DNA of 36,273 nucleotides from JAHEAO01 sp037968535 (GTDB lineage: Bacteria; Pseudomonadota; Alphaproteobacteria; Rhodobacterales; Rhodobacteraceae): contig JBBKVT010000129.1 in the NCBI GenBank assembly GCA_037968535.1, positions 1 to 36,273 of the forward strand. Reading direction: 5' to 3'. Positions 8,327 to 15,989 of this stretch are shown here, piece by piece. Positions within the stretch are counted from its first letter, which is position 1. Every line of letters begins with the position of its first letter. The position numbers and the translations under genes are program-made. The notes beneath the pieces were generated by a model. It did not search any database. It saw nothing but the letters and a program-made list of their open reading frames with translations, and was not told the DNA's origin.

Positions 8327-9173
8327 CCCCGAAAGCCTGCCGAACCAGCGCCGCGAGATCCTGGATCACCGGGCTTTTTGTCGGATCGGCGCAGTAGAAG
8401 TTGATCTTGACCTTCGCAAGCGTCGGCAACGCACCGCCATGCTGGATGATCTCGACTTGCAGCGGCGTCGTCCCTTCGATCATGGCGTGCACTGCCAGAT
8501 CCGCGCTGACACTAGCCTCGATCGTGCGACTTTGCTCGGACTCGATCGCCATTTCCCATGGAATTCCGGCACGGTCCAAAGCGGCCTGAACCCCGGAACG
8601 AAAGATACAACGATGCTCGAACGCCAAACGCAAAGGCCGCTGCTTCCAGCATTGACCGCCAGGGGCCCCAATCCACACAAGCGGCAAAGTGGTCAGTGTT
8701 TCGCCTCCGGCGTCAATCGTATCCTCGGTGGTGAGAATCATGTCGCACGCGCCGCGCGCGAATTGTTCCTTGAGTGATCGGGTGAAGGTTGACAAAAGCT
8801 GTACCTTCACCCGCGGATAATCCGCGTGGAACCGCTGCAAGACCTGCGGGATCGCCGGATAGACGATGTCGTGCGGCACGCCGAGCACGACCTCACCTTC
8901 GAAGTCCTGGTGCGTCAACCGCGCAAAGACCTCGTCATTCAAGGCCAGCATCCGCCGTCCGTACCCGAGAAGTTGCTCACCAGAGGCTGTCAGGGCGATT
9001 GTTCGACCGCTGCGGTCCATCAGATCGAGGCCGAGCGCTTCCTCCAGCCGTTTCAACTGCATCGACACCGCGGACTGAGTGAGGTTCAGAAAGCCAGAGG
9101 CCCGTGTCACACCGCCCGCGTCTGCAACCGCCACGAAAGAGCGCAGCGCCGTCATGTCGAGATTTCTTGGCAT
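8301..9173 (-). CDS. LysR-family transcriptional regulator
   Basis: The 290-residue protein has an N-terminal winged helix-turn-helix (residues about 6-65, with GFLNLTQSAVSMQLKRLEEA and DRSGRTIALTASGEQLL), then a periplasmic-binding-like effector domain. It is divergent from a DUF1127 gene with 124 bases between starts, a pairing common in Rhodobacterales, so it may control that small protein. A ribosome-binding AAGGAA precedes the ATG at 9173. Its 3' end overlaps the quinone oxidoreductase gene, so the two transcripts are antisense at their ends. The effector is unknown. Confidence 0.9.
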   Translation of the reverse strand: MPRNLDMTALRSFVAVADAGGVTRASGFLNLTQSAVSMQLKRLEEALGLDLMDRSGRTIALTASGEQLLGYGRRMLALNDEVFARLTHQDFEGEVVLGVPHDIVYPAIPQVLQRFHADYPRVKVQLLSTFTRSLKEQFARGACDMILTTEDTIDAGGETLTTLPLVWIGAPGGQCWKQRPLRLAFEHRCIFRSGVQAALDRAGIPWEMAIESEQSRTIEASVSADLAVHAMIEGTTPLQVEIIQHGGALPTLAKVKINFYCADPTKSPVIQDLAALVRQAFGVRTVQAVA

Positions 9174-9179
9174 ATCACG

Positions 9180-9249
9180 TTCCTTGATGGATCATCCGAC
9201 AATCATTCATTTTACTAATCAAACAGAGACTGGCAAACATATCAAGGAA
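9180..9249. promoter_or_regulatory. Divergent LysR/DUF1127 control region with inverted repeat and T-N11-A-like site
   Basis: TTCCTTGAT at 9180-9188 is the exact reverse complement of ATCAAGGAA at 9241-9249. Between them lies ATTCATTTTACTAAT (9205-9219), an ATT-N9-AAT dyad of the size of a LysR box. The left repeat includes the LysR gene's own ribosome-binding sequence, so part of the symmetry may be coincidental. Regulation by the LysR protein is inferred from the divergent layout. Confidence 0.35.
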
Positions 9250-9297
9250 AATGATTCAAACCGCGGAACATATGAAGGATTGAGAAGGATCAAACCC

Positions 9298-9519
9298 ATG
9301 TCAAGCTGCAGCACCAATACGCCATTCAAGGAAACCAACCTGCCGCCACGTCTGGCAATCGTTTCTTTCATTGGCCTAGCCATCGCGGCACGACGTCAAC
9401 GTCGCGCATTGAGAAACCTCGACGAATCCGTACTGCGTGATCTGGGGCTGAGCCGGAAAGACGCCGAAACCGAAGCCAATCGTCCACTTTGGGACGTTCC
9501 GGCCAACTGGCGTCGCTAG
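9298..9519 (+). CDS. DUF1127 (YjiS-like) small protein
   Basis: A 73-residue protein with the DUF1127 core: a basic stretch AARRQRRALRNLDESVLRDLGLSRKDA followed by EANRPLWDVPANWRR is visible in pieces (RRQRRALRNLDESVLRDLGL, then WDVPANW). Members of this family in other alphaproteobacteria are linked to RNA turnover, phosphate and stress responses, but no specific role can be assigned here. The start at 9298 follows GAAGGA with suitable spacing; the frame is open further upstream, but that part lies in the LysR gene. It is divergent from, and probably regulated by, the LysR protein. Confidence 0.85.
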   Translation: MSSCSTNTPFKETNLPPRLAIVSFIGLAIAARRQRRALRNLDESVLRDLGLSRKDAETEANRPLWDVPANWRR

Positions 9520-9647
9520 CTTTCCGTCGAATTCGGTACAATCCAGCCGGAACTCCTTGAAAACCTGTCAATCCCTGCCAATATCCTAGCATGAGCGTGG
9601 TCCGCCTTCGCGGGCCGCGCGACGAGTGAAAACTAGGAGGCAGTTGA

Positions 9648-10385
9648 ATGGCTGACTATCAAACCGCCCGCGCCGGAGCCGGCGTACGGACGGCCCAAAT
9701 TGACGAGGGCCTTCGGGCCCATATGAACAAGGTCTACGGCACAATGTCCGTCGGCCTATTGGTGACCGCACTGGCCGCCTGGGCGGTGGGGTCAAGCGAT
9801 GTCCTGATGGCGGTGTTCCGCGATCCAGTGACGCTGCGTCCGAACATTTTCGGTTGGGTGATCATGTTCGCCCCGCTGATAATGGTCTTTGCGTTCGGTG
9901 CGATGATCAATCGCCTGTCCGCGGCTGGCGCACAACTTTTCTTCTACGCCTTCGCGGCGGTGATGGGCCTGTCGATCAGCTGGATCTTCGCGGTCTTCAC
10001 CGGCATCTCAATTGGGCAGACGTTTCTGGTAACTTCGATCTCGTTCGCGGGTCTTTCGCTTTGGGGCTATACCACCAAGCGTGACATCTCGGGCTGGGGG
10101 TCATTCCTGATCATGGGTGTGATCGGCCTGATCGTGGCGTCGATCGTGAATATCTTCCTGGGGTCCCCCGCGATCATGTTCGCGATCTCGGTTATCGGTG
10201 TGCTGATCTTCGCGGCGCTCACCGCCTATGACACGCAGAAGATCAAGACCGATTATCTGCAGCACGCGCAGTCGATGGACAGCGAATGGCTGGGCAAGTC
10301 GGCGATCATGGGAGCGTTGAACCTCTACCTCGACTTCATCAACCTGTTTATGTTCCTGCTGCAATTCATGGGCAACCGCGAGTAA
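9648..10385 (+). CDS. Bax inhibitor-1/YccA family membrane protein
   Basis: An integral membrane protein of 245 residues with about seven hydrophobic segments, homologous to YccA/YbhL of E. coli. The start (MADYQTARAGAGVRTAQIDE) and the C-terminal part AALTAYDTQKIKTDYLQHAQ are typical; the conserved acidic residue of the Ca2+-leak pore region is in LTAYDTQ. In bacteria YccA modulates FtsH proteolysis. AGGAGG lies nine bases before the ATG. It is a single-gene unit ended by a strong terminator at 10406-10435. Confidence 0.93.
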   Translation: MADYQTARAGAGVRTAQIDEGLRAHMNKVYGTMSVGLLVTALAAWAVGSSDVLMAVFRDPVTLRPNIFGWVIMFAPLIMVFAFGAMINRLSAAGAQLFFYAFAAVMGLSISWIFAVFTGISIGQTFLVTSISFAGLSLWGYTTKRDISGWGSFLIMGVIGLIVASIVNIFLGSPAIMFAISVIGVLIFAALTAYDTQKIKTDYLQHAQSMDSEWLGKSAIMGALNLYLDFINLFMFLLQFMGNRE

Positions 10386-10405
10386 CGTCGTACGTTTGAG
10401 ACATG

Positions 10406-10435
10406 AAAGGGCCGGTCAATTGACCGGCCCTTTTT
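10406..10435. terminator. Rho-independent terminator shared by convergent genes
   Basis: A perfect 28-base palindrome, AAAGGGCCGGTCAA paired with its complement, is followed by five T on the plus strand and preceded by A residues, so it can act in both directions. It ends the Bax-inhibitor gene, and the last base of the T run is also the last base of the convergent lipoprotein's stop codon. Confidence 0.9.
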
Positions 10436-10620
10436 CATTGCGCGGCGCTTTGCAGGTCGCGGTACAGAGCGGCGCGGTATTCGCCTTCAACCGCAGGCGC
10501 TGCTTTGGCCGGCGTCGCGGCGGCGCCAAAACCGACACCGCTGGAACGGGCTGTTCGGTCGGCAACCGAAGCGCAGCCAGACAGGGTCAATGCCGCAAGA
10601 ACAATAATCAATCCACGCAT
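10435..10620 (-). CDS. Small lipoprotein with GVGFG motif
   Basis: A 61-residue predicted lipoprotein. The start at 10620 gives MRGLIIVLAALTLSGCASVA with a canonical lipobox LSGC, and AAGGAGG precedes it at good spacing. The mature part is Ala-rich and contains SSGVGFGAAA, which resembles TGVGFGEYSD just after the lipobox of the excalibur lipoprotein at 12161-12790. Function is unknown. The TGA abuts the bidirectional terminator. Confidence 0.75.
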   Translation of the reverse strand: MRGLIIVLAALTLSGCASVADRTARSSGVGFGAAATPAKAAPAVEGEYRAALYRDLQSAAQ

Positions 10621-10764
10621 GGCGTCCTCCTTCAGGTTTTCTTCTGGTCGCAATTACACGGCCTGGACGTCGTTCATTGGGCACCAATGCGGAGAATTAG
10701 CGGCAAGCAAGGAAAAAGCCGCGCGGGATACCGGCGGCTTCATCCATTCCAAATCGGCAGAGAT

Positions 10765-10932
10765 CTACTTGATCTTGCCTTCCTTGTATTCGACGTGCTT
10801 ACGAATGACCGGGTCGTATTTGTTGACCACCATCTTTTCGGTCATAGTGCGGGCGTTTTTCTTCGTGACGTAGAAATGGCCCGTATCCGCGGTCGAGTTC
10901 AGACGGATCTTGATCGTCGTCGGTTTCGCCAT
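10765..10932 (-). CDS. rpmG: 50S ribosomal protein L33
   Basis: The 55-residue L33 begins MAKPTTIKIRLNSTADTGHF and contains FYVTKKNARTMTEKM and KYDPVIRKHVEYKEGKIK. It lacks the zinc-binding CXXC pairs, so it is the zinc-independent form usual in proteobacteria. The start at 10932 follows GGAGAAG. It lies alone between two small genes on the minus strand, downstream of rnpB. Confidence 0.97.
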   Translation of the reverse strand: MAKPTTIKIRLNSTADTGHFYVTKKNARTMTEKMVVNKYDPVIRKHVEYKEGKIK

Positions 10933-11064
10933 TTGTCTTCTCCTGCAGCCGGGCAGCACTTTGCCCGTGAAATCCTTGAAACCCGCCTTTTACTTGTCCG
11001 GGGGGCCGAGTCAACAGCAATTGCGGCGCATTGGGTGGACGTCGGCCCTCGCAGACTTGCGGAA

Positions 11065-11473
11065 TATGCGCGGAGGGCCTGTAAGCCGGATTCTGTCCAG
11101 GGGTCGCCCCCTTGGATGATCATTCCTCTGGACCCGCCGTTACCGACGGACCTTTAGCTGCCAACCCGAACCTCTGGGCCAAGACGACCCTGCGGGCGGT
11201 ATCCGCGCTTTCGCACGGACCAGCCCCGCGCGAGGCTCCTATTCGGCATTGCTCCGAGTGGGGCTTGCCATGCCGGCCCTGTTACCAGGCCCGCGGTGCG
11301 CTCTTGCCGCACCTTTTCACCTTTTCCGGTCCGAAGACCGGTAGTCTGTTTTCTGTGGCGCTTTCCCTCGGGTTGCCCCGGCCGGGCGTTACCCGGCACC
11401 CTTGCCTTGTGGAGTCCGGACTTTCCTCGCCTTGGGCAAGACCCGCGGCGCGATCATCCGGCCCTCCGCGCAA
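11065..11473 (-). ncRNA. rnpB: RNase P RNA, bacterial type A
   Basis: Catalytic RNA of tRNA 5' processing. On the minus strand the universal 5' block GAGGAAAGUCCGG (near 11415-11428) and the 3' block ACAGAAUCCGGCUUAC (near 11082-11098) form helix P4. The closing helix P1 is visible as 12 perfect base pairs between 11460-11471 and 11068-11079 (GCGCGGAGGGCC). Other landmarks include an AGAGGAAUGAUCAUC segment and the UCUUCGGA-capped stem near 11330. Ends are estimated from P1 to within a few bases, giving about 409 nt. The 5' end is only about 8 bases after the amidase stop codon, so its promoter must lie inside that gene. Confidence 0.95.
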
Positions 11474-11481
11474 GCTGTGAC

Positions 11482-12159
11482 TTAGGCGCTGACTGCATCC
11501 CGGTCAACGCCGAAACGTGCTGCAAGCTCGCCAATCATCGCACGGTCTGTCGCATCCTCGGGTCCATCGGCCCACGGACGAAAGCGCAGCCGGAACGCGG
11601 CCAAAACGGCATCGGGCGGCGCATCAGGATATCCGAAGCACCGGGCGGCCGCCATGAAATCGGCCTGGGTCTGCAAACCGGCCTCGGGCCAAACCGACAG
11701 ACCAGCCAACGCCAGACGCCGCCAGTCGAAACGGGGACCGGGGTCGGACTTGCGCGATGGCGCCATGTCTGAATGGGCGATGACGCCGGCTGGCGGGATA
11801 TTCCACCGCGCCAAGGTTGCGGGCAGCAGGTTTTCCAGCGCATCGAGCTGTCGGGCAGCAAAAGGGGTCTGGCCGTCATTGGCGAGCTCGATTCCAATCG
11901 ACCTCGAATTGATGTCATCCTGCCCGCGCCACTCACCCGTGCCGGCATGCCAGGCCCGCTGCGCCTCCGGCACCAGTCTGATGATCCGGCCGCCCTCTGC
12001 GATCAGGTAATGCGCCGATACTTCTGCATCTGGGTCGCATAGTCGATCCACCGCCAATTCGGCAGTTGCCATCGCAGTGAAATGAAGAACCACCAAATGC
12101 GGCACGAGCCCCTGCCGCCGCTCGGAAAAGTTCGGCGACGGGTGTTCCTCGATCTTCAA
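11482..12159 (-). CDS. N-acetylmuramoyl-L-alanine amidase (Amidase_2, AmpD/AmiD type)
   Basis: A zinc amidase cutting the lactyl-L-alanine bond of peptidoglycan or its turnover fragments. Zinc ligands and active-site motifs are seen in VVLHFTAM (His), SIGIELAN (Glu), and AHSDMAPSRKSDPGPRFDW (His and Asp). I set the start at the TTG at 12159, one base past the stop of the upstream lipoprotein, because it begins at the conserved KIEEHPSPNFSERR. An ATG at 12222 in frame would add 21 residues that read as a shadow of the neighbour. No signal peptide is visible with the TTG start, favouring a cytoplasmic AmpD-like recycling role. The 3' end abuts rnpB. Confidence 0.85.
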   Translation of the reverse strand: MKIEEHPSPNFSERRQGLVPHLVVLHFTAMATAELAVDRLCDPDAEVSAHYLIAEGGRIIRLVPEAQRAWHAGTGEWRGQDDINSRSIGIELANDGQTPFAARQLDALENLLPATLARWNIPPAGVIAHSDMAPSRKSDPGPRFDWRRLALAGLSVWPEAGLQTQADFMAAARCFGYPDAPPDAVLAAFRLRFRPWADGPEDATDRAMIGELAARFGVDRDAVSA

Positions 12160-12160
12160 C

Positions 12161-12790
12161 TCAGTTGGTGACCGCCCGCCGGAACGGCGACGGATCCCAG
12201 TAGCATGCAAAGCCGTCGCCATCCGGATCAAGCCCCATGCGGTCGCGGGAGGGACCACCGGCTTTAAGGAACGCCTGCTGAGCTTGATCGGAAGATGTAT
12301 ACTTGGCGCAGTTCTTGTTGAACCGTGACTCGCTCAGGATGGTCAGCCGGGAATAGAGCGCCTCGCCGACGCCATTGTTCGTCGACAGGGCAAATTCCAC
12401 CACCGAAGGGCCGGAGCCACCGGATCGGGTCGGCAGCGCTTGAGGCTGGATGACCTGATAGGCCTCCTTGTTCGCCTCCATGCGCTGGCGGTCACTTTCA
12501 ATCGTTTCGCGGGAAGAAACCGCAGAGAAATCCTGTTCGTCCGAAATCCCCGGATTGTTCAGATCAACCTGCGGCGCGGCGGTGGTTGGCAGCGAAGCGC
12601 CTGCGCTGATTGGCTCGGACGAGATCGCCGATGTGCTGATGCCATCGTTAAGCTGGCTTTCGCGCAGTGTCCGGTCGGTCTGATAATCCGAATATTCGCC
12701 AAAGCCGACACCGGTGCCCGAATCCGGGACCGGCGGGTTGGTGCAGGCTATCAAGGCCAGCATTGGAACAAGAACCACGAGAACGCGCAT
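12161..12790 (-). CDS. Lipoprotein with C-terminal excalibur calcium-binding domain
   Basis: Predicted 209-residue lipoprotein: MRVLVVLVPMLALIACTNPP with the lipobox cysteine at residue 16. A low-complexity linker starting with SGTGVGFGEYSDYQ follows. The C-terminal excalibur domain runs from NCAKYTSSDQAQQAFLKAGG to DPDGDGFACYWDPSPFR, with the DxDxDG calcium loop and paired cysteines. Such domains occur on envelope-associated proteins, and the partner is unknown. The start at 12790 is chosen for the signal peptide; an in-frame ATG at 12814 would add eight residues. It lies 35 bases after gatA and directly before the amidase, suggesting co-transcription. Confidence 0.82.
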   Translation of the reverse strand: MRVLVVLVPMLALIACTNPPVPDSGTGVGFGEYSDYQTDRTLRESQLNDGISTSAISSEPISAGASLPTTAAPQVDLNNPGISDEQDFSAVSSRETIESDRQRMEANKEAYQVIQPQALPTRSGGSGPSVVEFALSTNNGVGEALYSRLTILSESRFNKNCAKYTSSDQAQQAFLKAGGPSRDRMGLDPDGDGFACYWDPSPFRRAVTN

Positions 12791-12825
12791 CGGTTTGACC
12801 ACCCTGGACTGCATTTCGCGCTGTC

Positions 12826-14313
12826 CTACCACCATTTCGACGGTTTGGAAACGAAACCGGCGGCACGTTCCAGCACATAGGCGTGGTTCAGCAAGTCGCC
12901 TTCCTCCCAAGGTCGCCCGATCAGTTGCAGACCAAGCGGTAGCCCGACCGAATCCAGCCCCGCAGGTACCGAAATGCCGGGCAGACCAGCCAGGTTGACG
13001 GTCACCGTGAACACATCGTTCAGATACATCTGCACCGGATCGGCATCGGTCATCTCACCCAGCCCGAACGCGGCGGACGGGGTGGCCGGGGTCAGGATGG
13101 CGTCGATGCCTTGGGCGAACACGTCCTCAAAGTCGCGCCTGATCAGGGCACGCACGCGGCGGGCGCGGTTGTAGTAGGCGTCGTAGAAGCCTGCCGACAG
13201 CACATAAGTACCGATCATGATGCGGCGTTGCACTTCGTGGCCAAAACCCTCGGCGCGAGTCTTTTCGTACATCTCGGTGATGCCGTCGCCTTGCGCCAGT
13301 TTCGCGCGGTGTCCGTAGCGGACCCCGTCATAGCGCGCGAGGTTCGAAGACGCCTCGGCCGGAGCGATAACGTAATAGGCAGGCAACGCGTACTTGGTGT
13401 GGGGCAGCGTGATATCGACGATCTCGGCGCCTGCATCCTTCATCATCGCGGCGCCGTCGGCCCAGAGCTTTTCGATCTCTGCGGGCATGCCGTCCATCCG
13501 GTATTCCTTTGGGATACCTATCTTTTTGCCCTTGATGTCGCCGGTCAAAGCGGCCTCGAAATCCGGGACCGGCAGCTCGGTGCTGGTCGAATCCTTCGGG
13601 TCATGGCTGCACATGGTTTGCAGCATGATCGCGGCGTCGCGAACCGTTTTGGTCATCGGCCCGGCCTGATCCAGCGAAGAGGCAAAGGCAACGATGCCCC
13701 AGCGCGAGCAGCGGCCATAGGTTGGCTTGATGCCGACGATCCCGGTGAAGGCGGCGGGCTGGCGGATGGAGCCGCCGGTATCGGTGCCGGTGGCGGCGAG
13801 GCAAAGGTCGGCGGCCACGGCGCTGGCGGAGCCGCCGGAAGAGCCGCCGGGGGTCAACGCGGTATCGTCATTACCGCGCCGCCACGGGTTGACCACGTTG
13901 CCATAGGTCGAGGTTTCGTTGCTGGAGCCCATGGCGAACTCGTCCATGTTCAGCTTGCCCAACATCACCGCACCTGCATCGAACATGTTCTGGGTGACGG
14001 TGGATTCGTATTCCGGTTTGAACCCGTTCAGGATCGCCGAACCGGCCTGTGACGGCACTCCCTTGGTGCAGAACAAGTCCTTGATGCCAAGCGGAATGCC
14101 GCACATATCGGGCGCATCGCCCTTGGCAATGCGCGCATCAGCAGCCTTGGCTTGTGCAAGGGCAATCTCGGGGGTGTGATGCACGAAAGCGTTCAGCGCC
14201 CCTGCTCCTTGGACTGCCTTCAGGCAGGCTTCGGTCAGGGCCACGGAAGTCGTCTCGCCGCTGCGCAGCTTGTCGCGAGCGTCGGCAATCGTCAGGGCGT
14301 TCAGATCGGCCAT
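12826..14313 (-). CDS. gatA: Glutamyl-tRNA(Gln)/aspartyl-tRNA(Asn) amidotransferase subunit A
   Basis: Glutaminase subunit of GatCAB, which converts Glu-tRNA(Gln) to Gln-tRNA(Gln). The amidase-signature catalytic triad is visible: Lys in GIPLGIKDLF, the cis-Ser in GGSSGGSASAVA, and the nucleophile Ser in TDTGGSIRQP. At 495 residues the length is normal. The start overlaps the gatC stop by one base (TAATG), giving coupled translation. gatB is not adjacent and must be elsewhere, which is common in alphaproteobacteria. Confidence 0.97.
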   Translation of the reverse strand: MADLNALTIADARDKLRSGETTSVALTEACLKAVQGAGALNAFVHHTPEIALAQAKAADARIAKGDAPDMCGIPLGIKDLFCTKGVPSQAGSAILNGFKPEYESTVTQNMFDAGAVMLGKLNMDEFAMGSSNETSTYGNVVNPWRRGNDDTALTPGGSSGGSASAVAADLCLAATGTDTGGSIRQPAAFTGIVGIKPTYGRCSRWGIVAFASSLDQAGPMTKTVRDAAIMLQTMCSHDPKDSTSTELPVPDFEAALTGDIKGKKIGIPKEYRMDGMPAEIEKLWADGAAMMKDAGAEIVDITLPHTKYALPAYYVIAPAEASSNLARYDGVRYGHRAKLAQGDGITEMYEKTRAEGFGHEVQRRIMIGTYVLSAGFYDAYYNRARRVRALIRRDFEDVFAQGIDAILTPATPSAAFGLGEMTDADPVQMYLNDVFTVTVNLAGLPGISVPAGLDSVGLPLGLQLIGRPWEEGDLLNHAYVLERAAGFVSKPSKWW

Positions 14314-14600
14314 TATTCGACTACCTTCGGAACCGCAAAGAACCCTGCGCGGGCATCCGGCGCGTTGGACAGGATCTTGTCCTGCATGTTGCCGTCCGTC
14401 ACCTCGTCCTTGCGCCGTTTCAACTGCATAGGGGTCACCGATGTCATCGGTACGATGCCCTCGACGTCGACCTCGTTCAACTGCTCGATGAAGCCCAGGA
14501 TCGTGTTGAATTCCTGCGCCAGCGCGGGCAGTTTATCTTCCTCGACCCTGATCCGGGCCAGCTTGGCCACGCGGCGGGCGGTTTCCGTGTCGATGGACAT
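14313..14600 (-). CDS. gatC: Glutamyl-tRNA(Gln) amidotransferase subunit C
   Basis: The small 95-residue belt subunit stabilising GatA-GatB. It begins MSIDTETARRVAKLARIRVE and contains LAQEFNTILGFIEQLNEVD, both typical. The start at 14600 is chosen from the conserved N-terminus, since the frame is open further upstream without homology. The stop overlaps the gatA start by one base. Confidence 0.95.
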   Translation of the reverse strand: MSIDTETARRVAKLARIRVEEDKLPALAQEFNTILGFIEQLNEVDVEGIVPMTSVTPMQLKRRKDEVTDGNMQDKILSNAPDARAGFFAVPKVVE

Positions 14601-14688
14601 GGGCGGACTCCGTTGGTGTGTCGGCAAGCATTTAGCGTCCCGCCAGCTGACCCGCAAGCAGTTGGCACCCAGAGGGGCGCTGAACGCG

Positions 14689-15060
14689 TCAGGCCAGGCG
14701 CGGGTAGTAGAGCTTGGACACAATGACCCAGCGGCCTTCGTGCAGAAGCAAGGTCAGCGTGTCGTCGAACCGCATGCCCGCCCAATCGTTTTCCACGCGG
14801 ACAATCGCCGTGTCGCCGTTTATGCTTATCCCATTGATCTTCCATTAACATTCCGCACCGGGTTGCGCCGCCTCTCCACAGACTTCCTCAGTAAACTCAG
14901 CCACGGTCGCCCAGCCGAGAGTGCCCTCCCAGTGCCCGATTACGCAGGCTTTTTCATGAAAGGCCGCGCTGAGTTTGGCTTGATCACCGTGCACCATGCC
15001 TTCGACATAGGCCTGCACCACATCTGAAATTGCGCCATAGCTCTGCGAAAAATTGCTCAT
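14689..15060 (-). pseudogene. SnoaL/NTF2-like (lumazine-binding type) protein interrupted by an in-frame stop
   Basis: From the ATG at 15060 (MSNFSQSYGAISDVVQAYVE) the frame reads 71 residues to a TAA at 14845-14847. It then continues in the same frame for 52 more codons with clear protein character (WKINGISINGDTAIVRVEND, then WAGMRFDDTLTLLLHEGRW and VIVSKLYYPRLA) to a TGA at 14689. No frameshift is needed; one codon is changed, probably TAT (Tyr) to TAA by a single base. The whole, about 123 residues, looks like the nuclear transport factor 2/SnoaL-like fold used by many small enzymes and binding proteins. Either a recent nonsense mutation or a sequencing error is likely. Divergent from the UPF0173 hydrolase. 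Confidence 0.75.
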
Positions 15061-15168
15061 CTCAGTTTCCCCTGTTTGTGCAATCGGGGATCAGACTACA
15101 ATGCTTTCAACACAGTGAAGACTCATTTTACGAGGCCGGCAATGACGGCGCAAGACACGGAGAATATT

Positions 15169-15864
15169 ATGAAAATCATCTGGCTTGGGCATTCGGGGTT
15201 TCGCATTGAGATTGAAGATCAGGTCTTGTTGGTCGATCCGTGGCTTGTCGGCAACCCGGTCTTTCCGCAGGACCGCCAATCCGAAGCAATCGCGGGGGCG
15301 ACACATATTCTGCTGACCCATGGCCACGGGGACCATGCATCCAACGCTGCGGGGATTGCGAAAGAGGCCGGAATTCCGATTGCCTGCATCCATGAATTGT
15401 CCGAAATTCTGGGCGGCGAAGACGGGGTTGAAGCGATTGGTTTTGGCAAGGGCGGCACACTTTCCCTTGGAAAAACAAAGGTTTCCATGGTGAATGCCGT
15501 TCATTCGTCGAGCATCGATTTTCGCGGCGACGGGATTGTCTATGCGGGCGGTGAGGCCGGCTTTATGATCGCGGGCGAAGGCCACATGATCTATGTCACG
15601 GGCGACACCAGCGTCATGGCGGACATGGGTTGGATGGGCGAATATTACCGTCCTGACATCGGGATATTGTGCGCTGGCGGGCACTACACGATGGATATGA
15701 AGGGGGCAACTTGGGCGGCGAAGAAGTTCTTTGACTTCAAGACCGTGATCCCCTGTCACTACAAGACTTTCCCGCTCCTTGCGCAGTCCGCTGTCGAGCT
15801 GATCAAGGGTCTCCCAGGGGTGAATGTGATCGAGCCGCAGGTGCTGAAGGTGATCGAGATTTGA
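15169..15864 (+). CDS. UPF0173 metallo-beta-lactamase-fold hydrolase
   Basis: A 231-residue metal-dependent hydrolase. Motifs: N-terminal MKIIWLGHSGFRIE, metal site THGHGDHASNA (HxHxDH), VTGDTSVMADM (Asp ligand) and PCHYKTFP (C-terminal His). These match the UPF0173 group, whose substrate is mostly unassigned. The start at 15169 is chosen by homology and ACGGAG upstream; in-frame starts at 15142 and 15076 would add unconserved residues. It is divergent from the broken SnoaL-like gene. Confidence 0.9.
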   Translation: MKIIWLGHSGFRIEIEDQVLLVDPWLVGNPVFPQDRQSEAIAGATHILLTHGHGDHASNAAGIAKEAGIPIACIHELSEILGGEDGVEAIGFGKGGTLSLGKTKVSMVNAVHSSSIDFRGDGIVYAGGEAGFMIAGEGHMIYVTGDTSVMADMGWMGEYYRPDIGILCAGGHYTMDMKGATWAAKKFFDFKTVIPCHYKTFPLLAQSAVELIKGLPGVNVIEPQVLKVIEI

Positions 15865-15989
15865 CACCAGATCGCCGAACTTTCAAACCATGTCGTTTGG
15901 GATGGGAGCTTGTCGAAACAAGCGTCCTGTGACCGGCAAGACCGGGCGTTGGAAATCGGCGCAGGCAACCCCGGACATCCAAGGCTCAA

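Noticed and set aside
9557..9587. TTGAAA and TATCCT as a promoter for the Bax-inhibitor gene
   Set aside because: The spacer is 19 bases and both boxes are imperfect, so it is not distinguishable from chance.
11112..11480. Open frames on both strands within 11112-11480
   Set aside because: The region is the structured RNase P RNA, and the reading frames are incidental.
15908..15923. Hairpin GCTTGT-CGAA-ACAAGC after the UPF0173 gene as a terminator
   Set aside because: A six-pair stem with no T run is too weak to call; it may contribute to a factor-dependent end.
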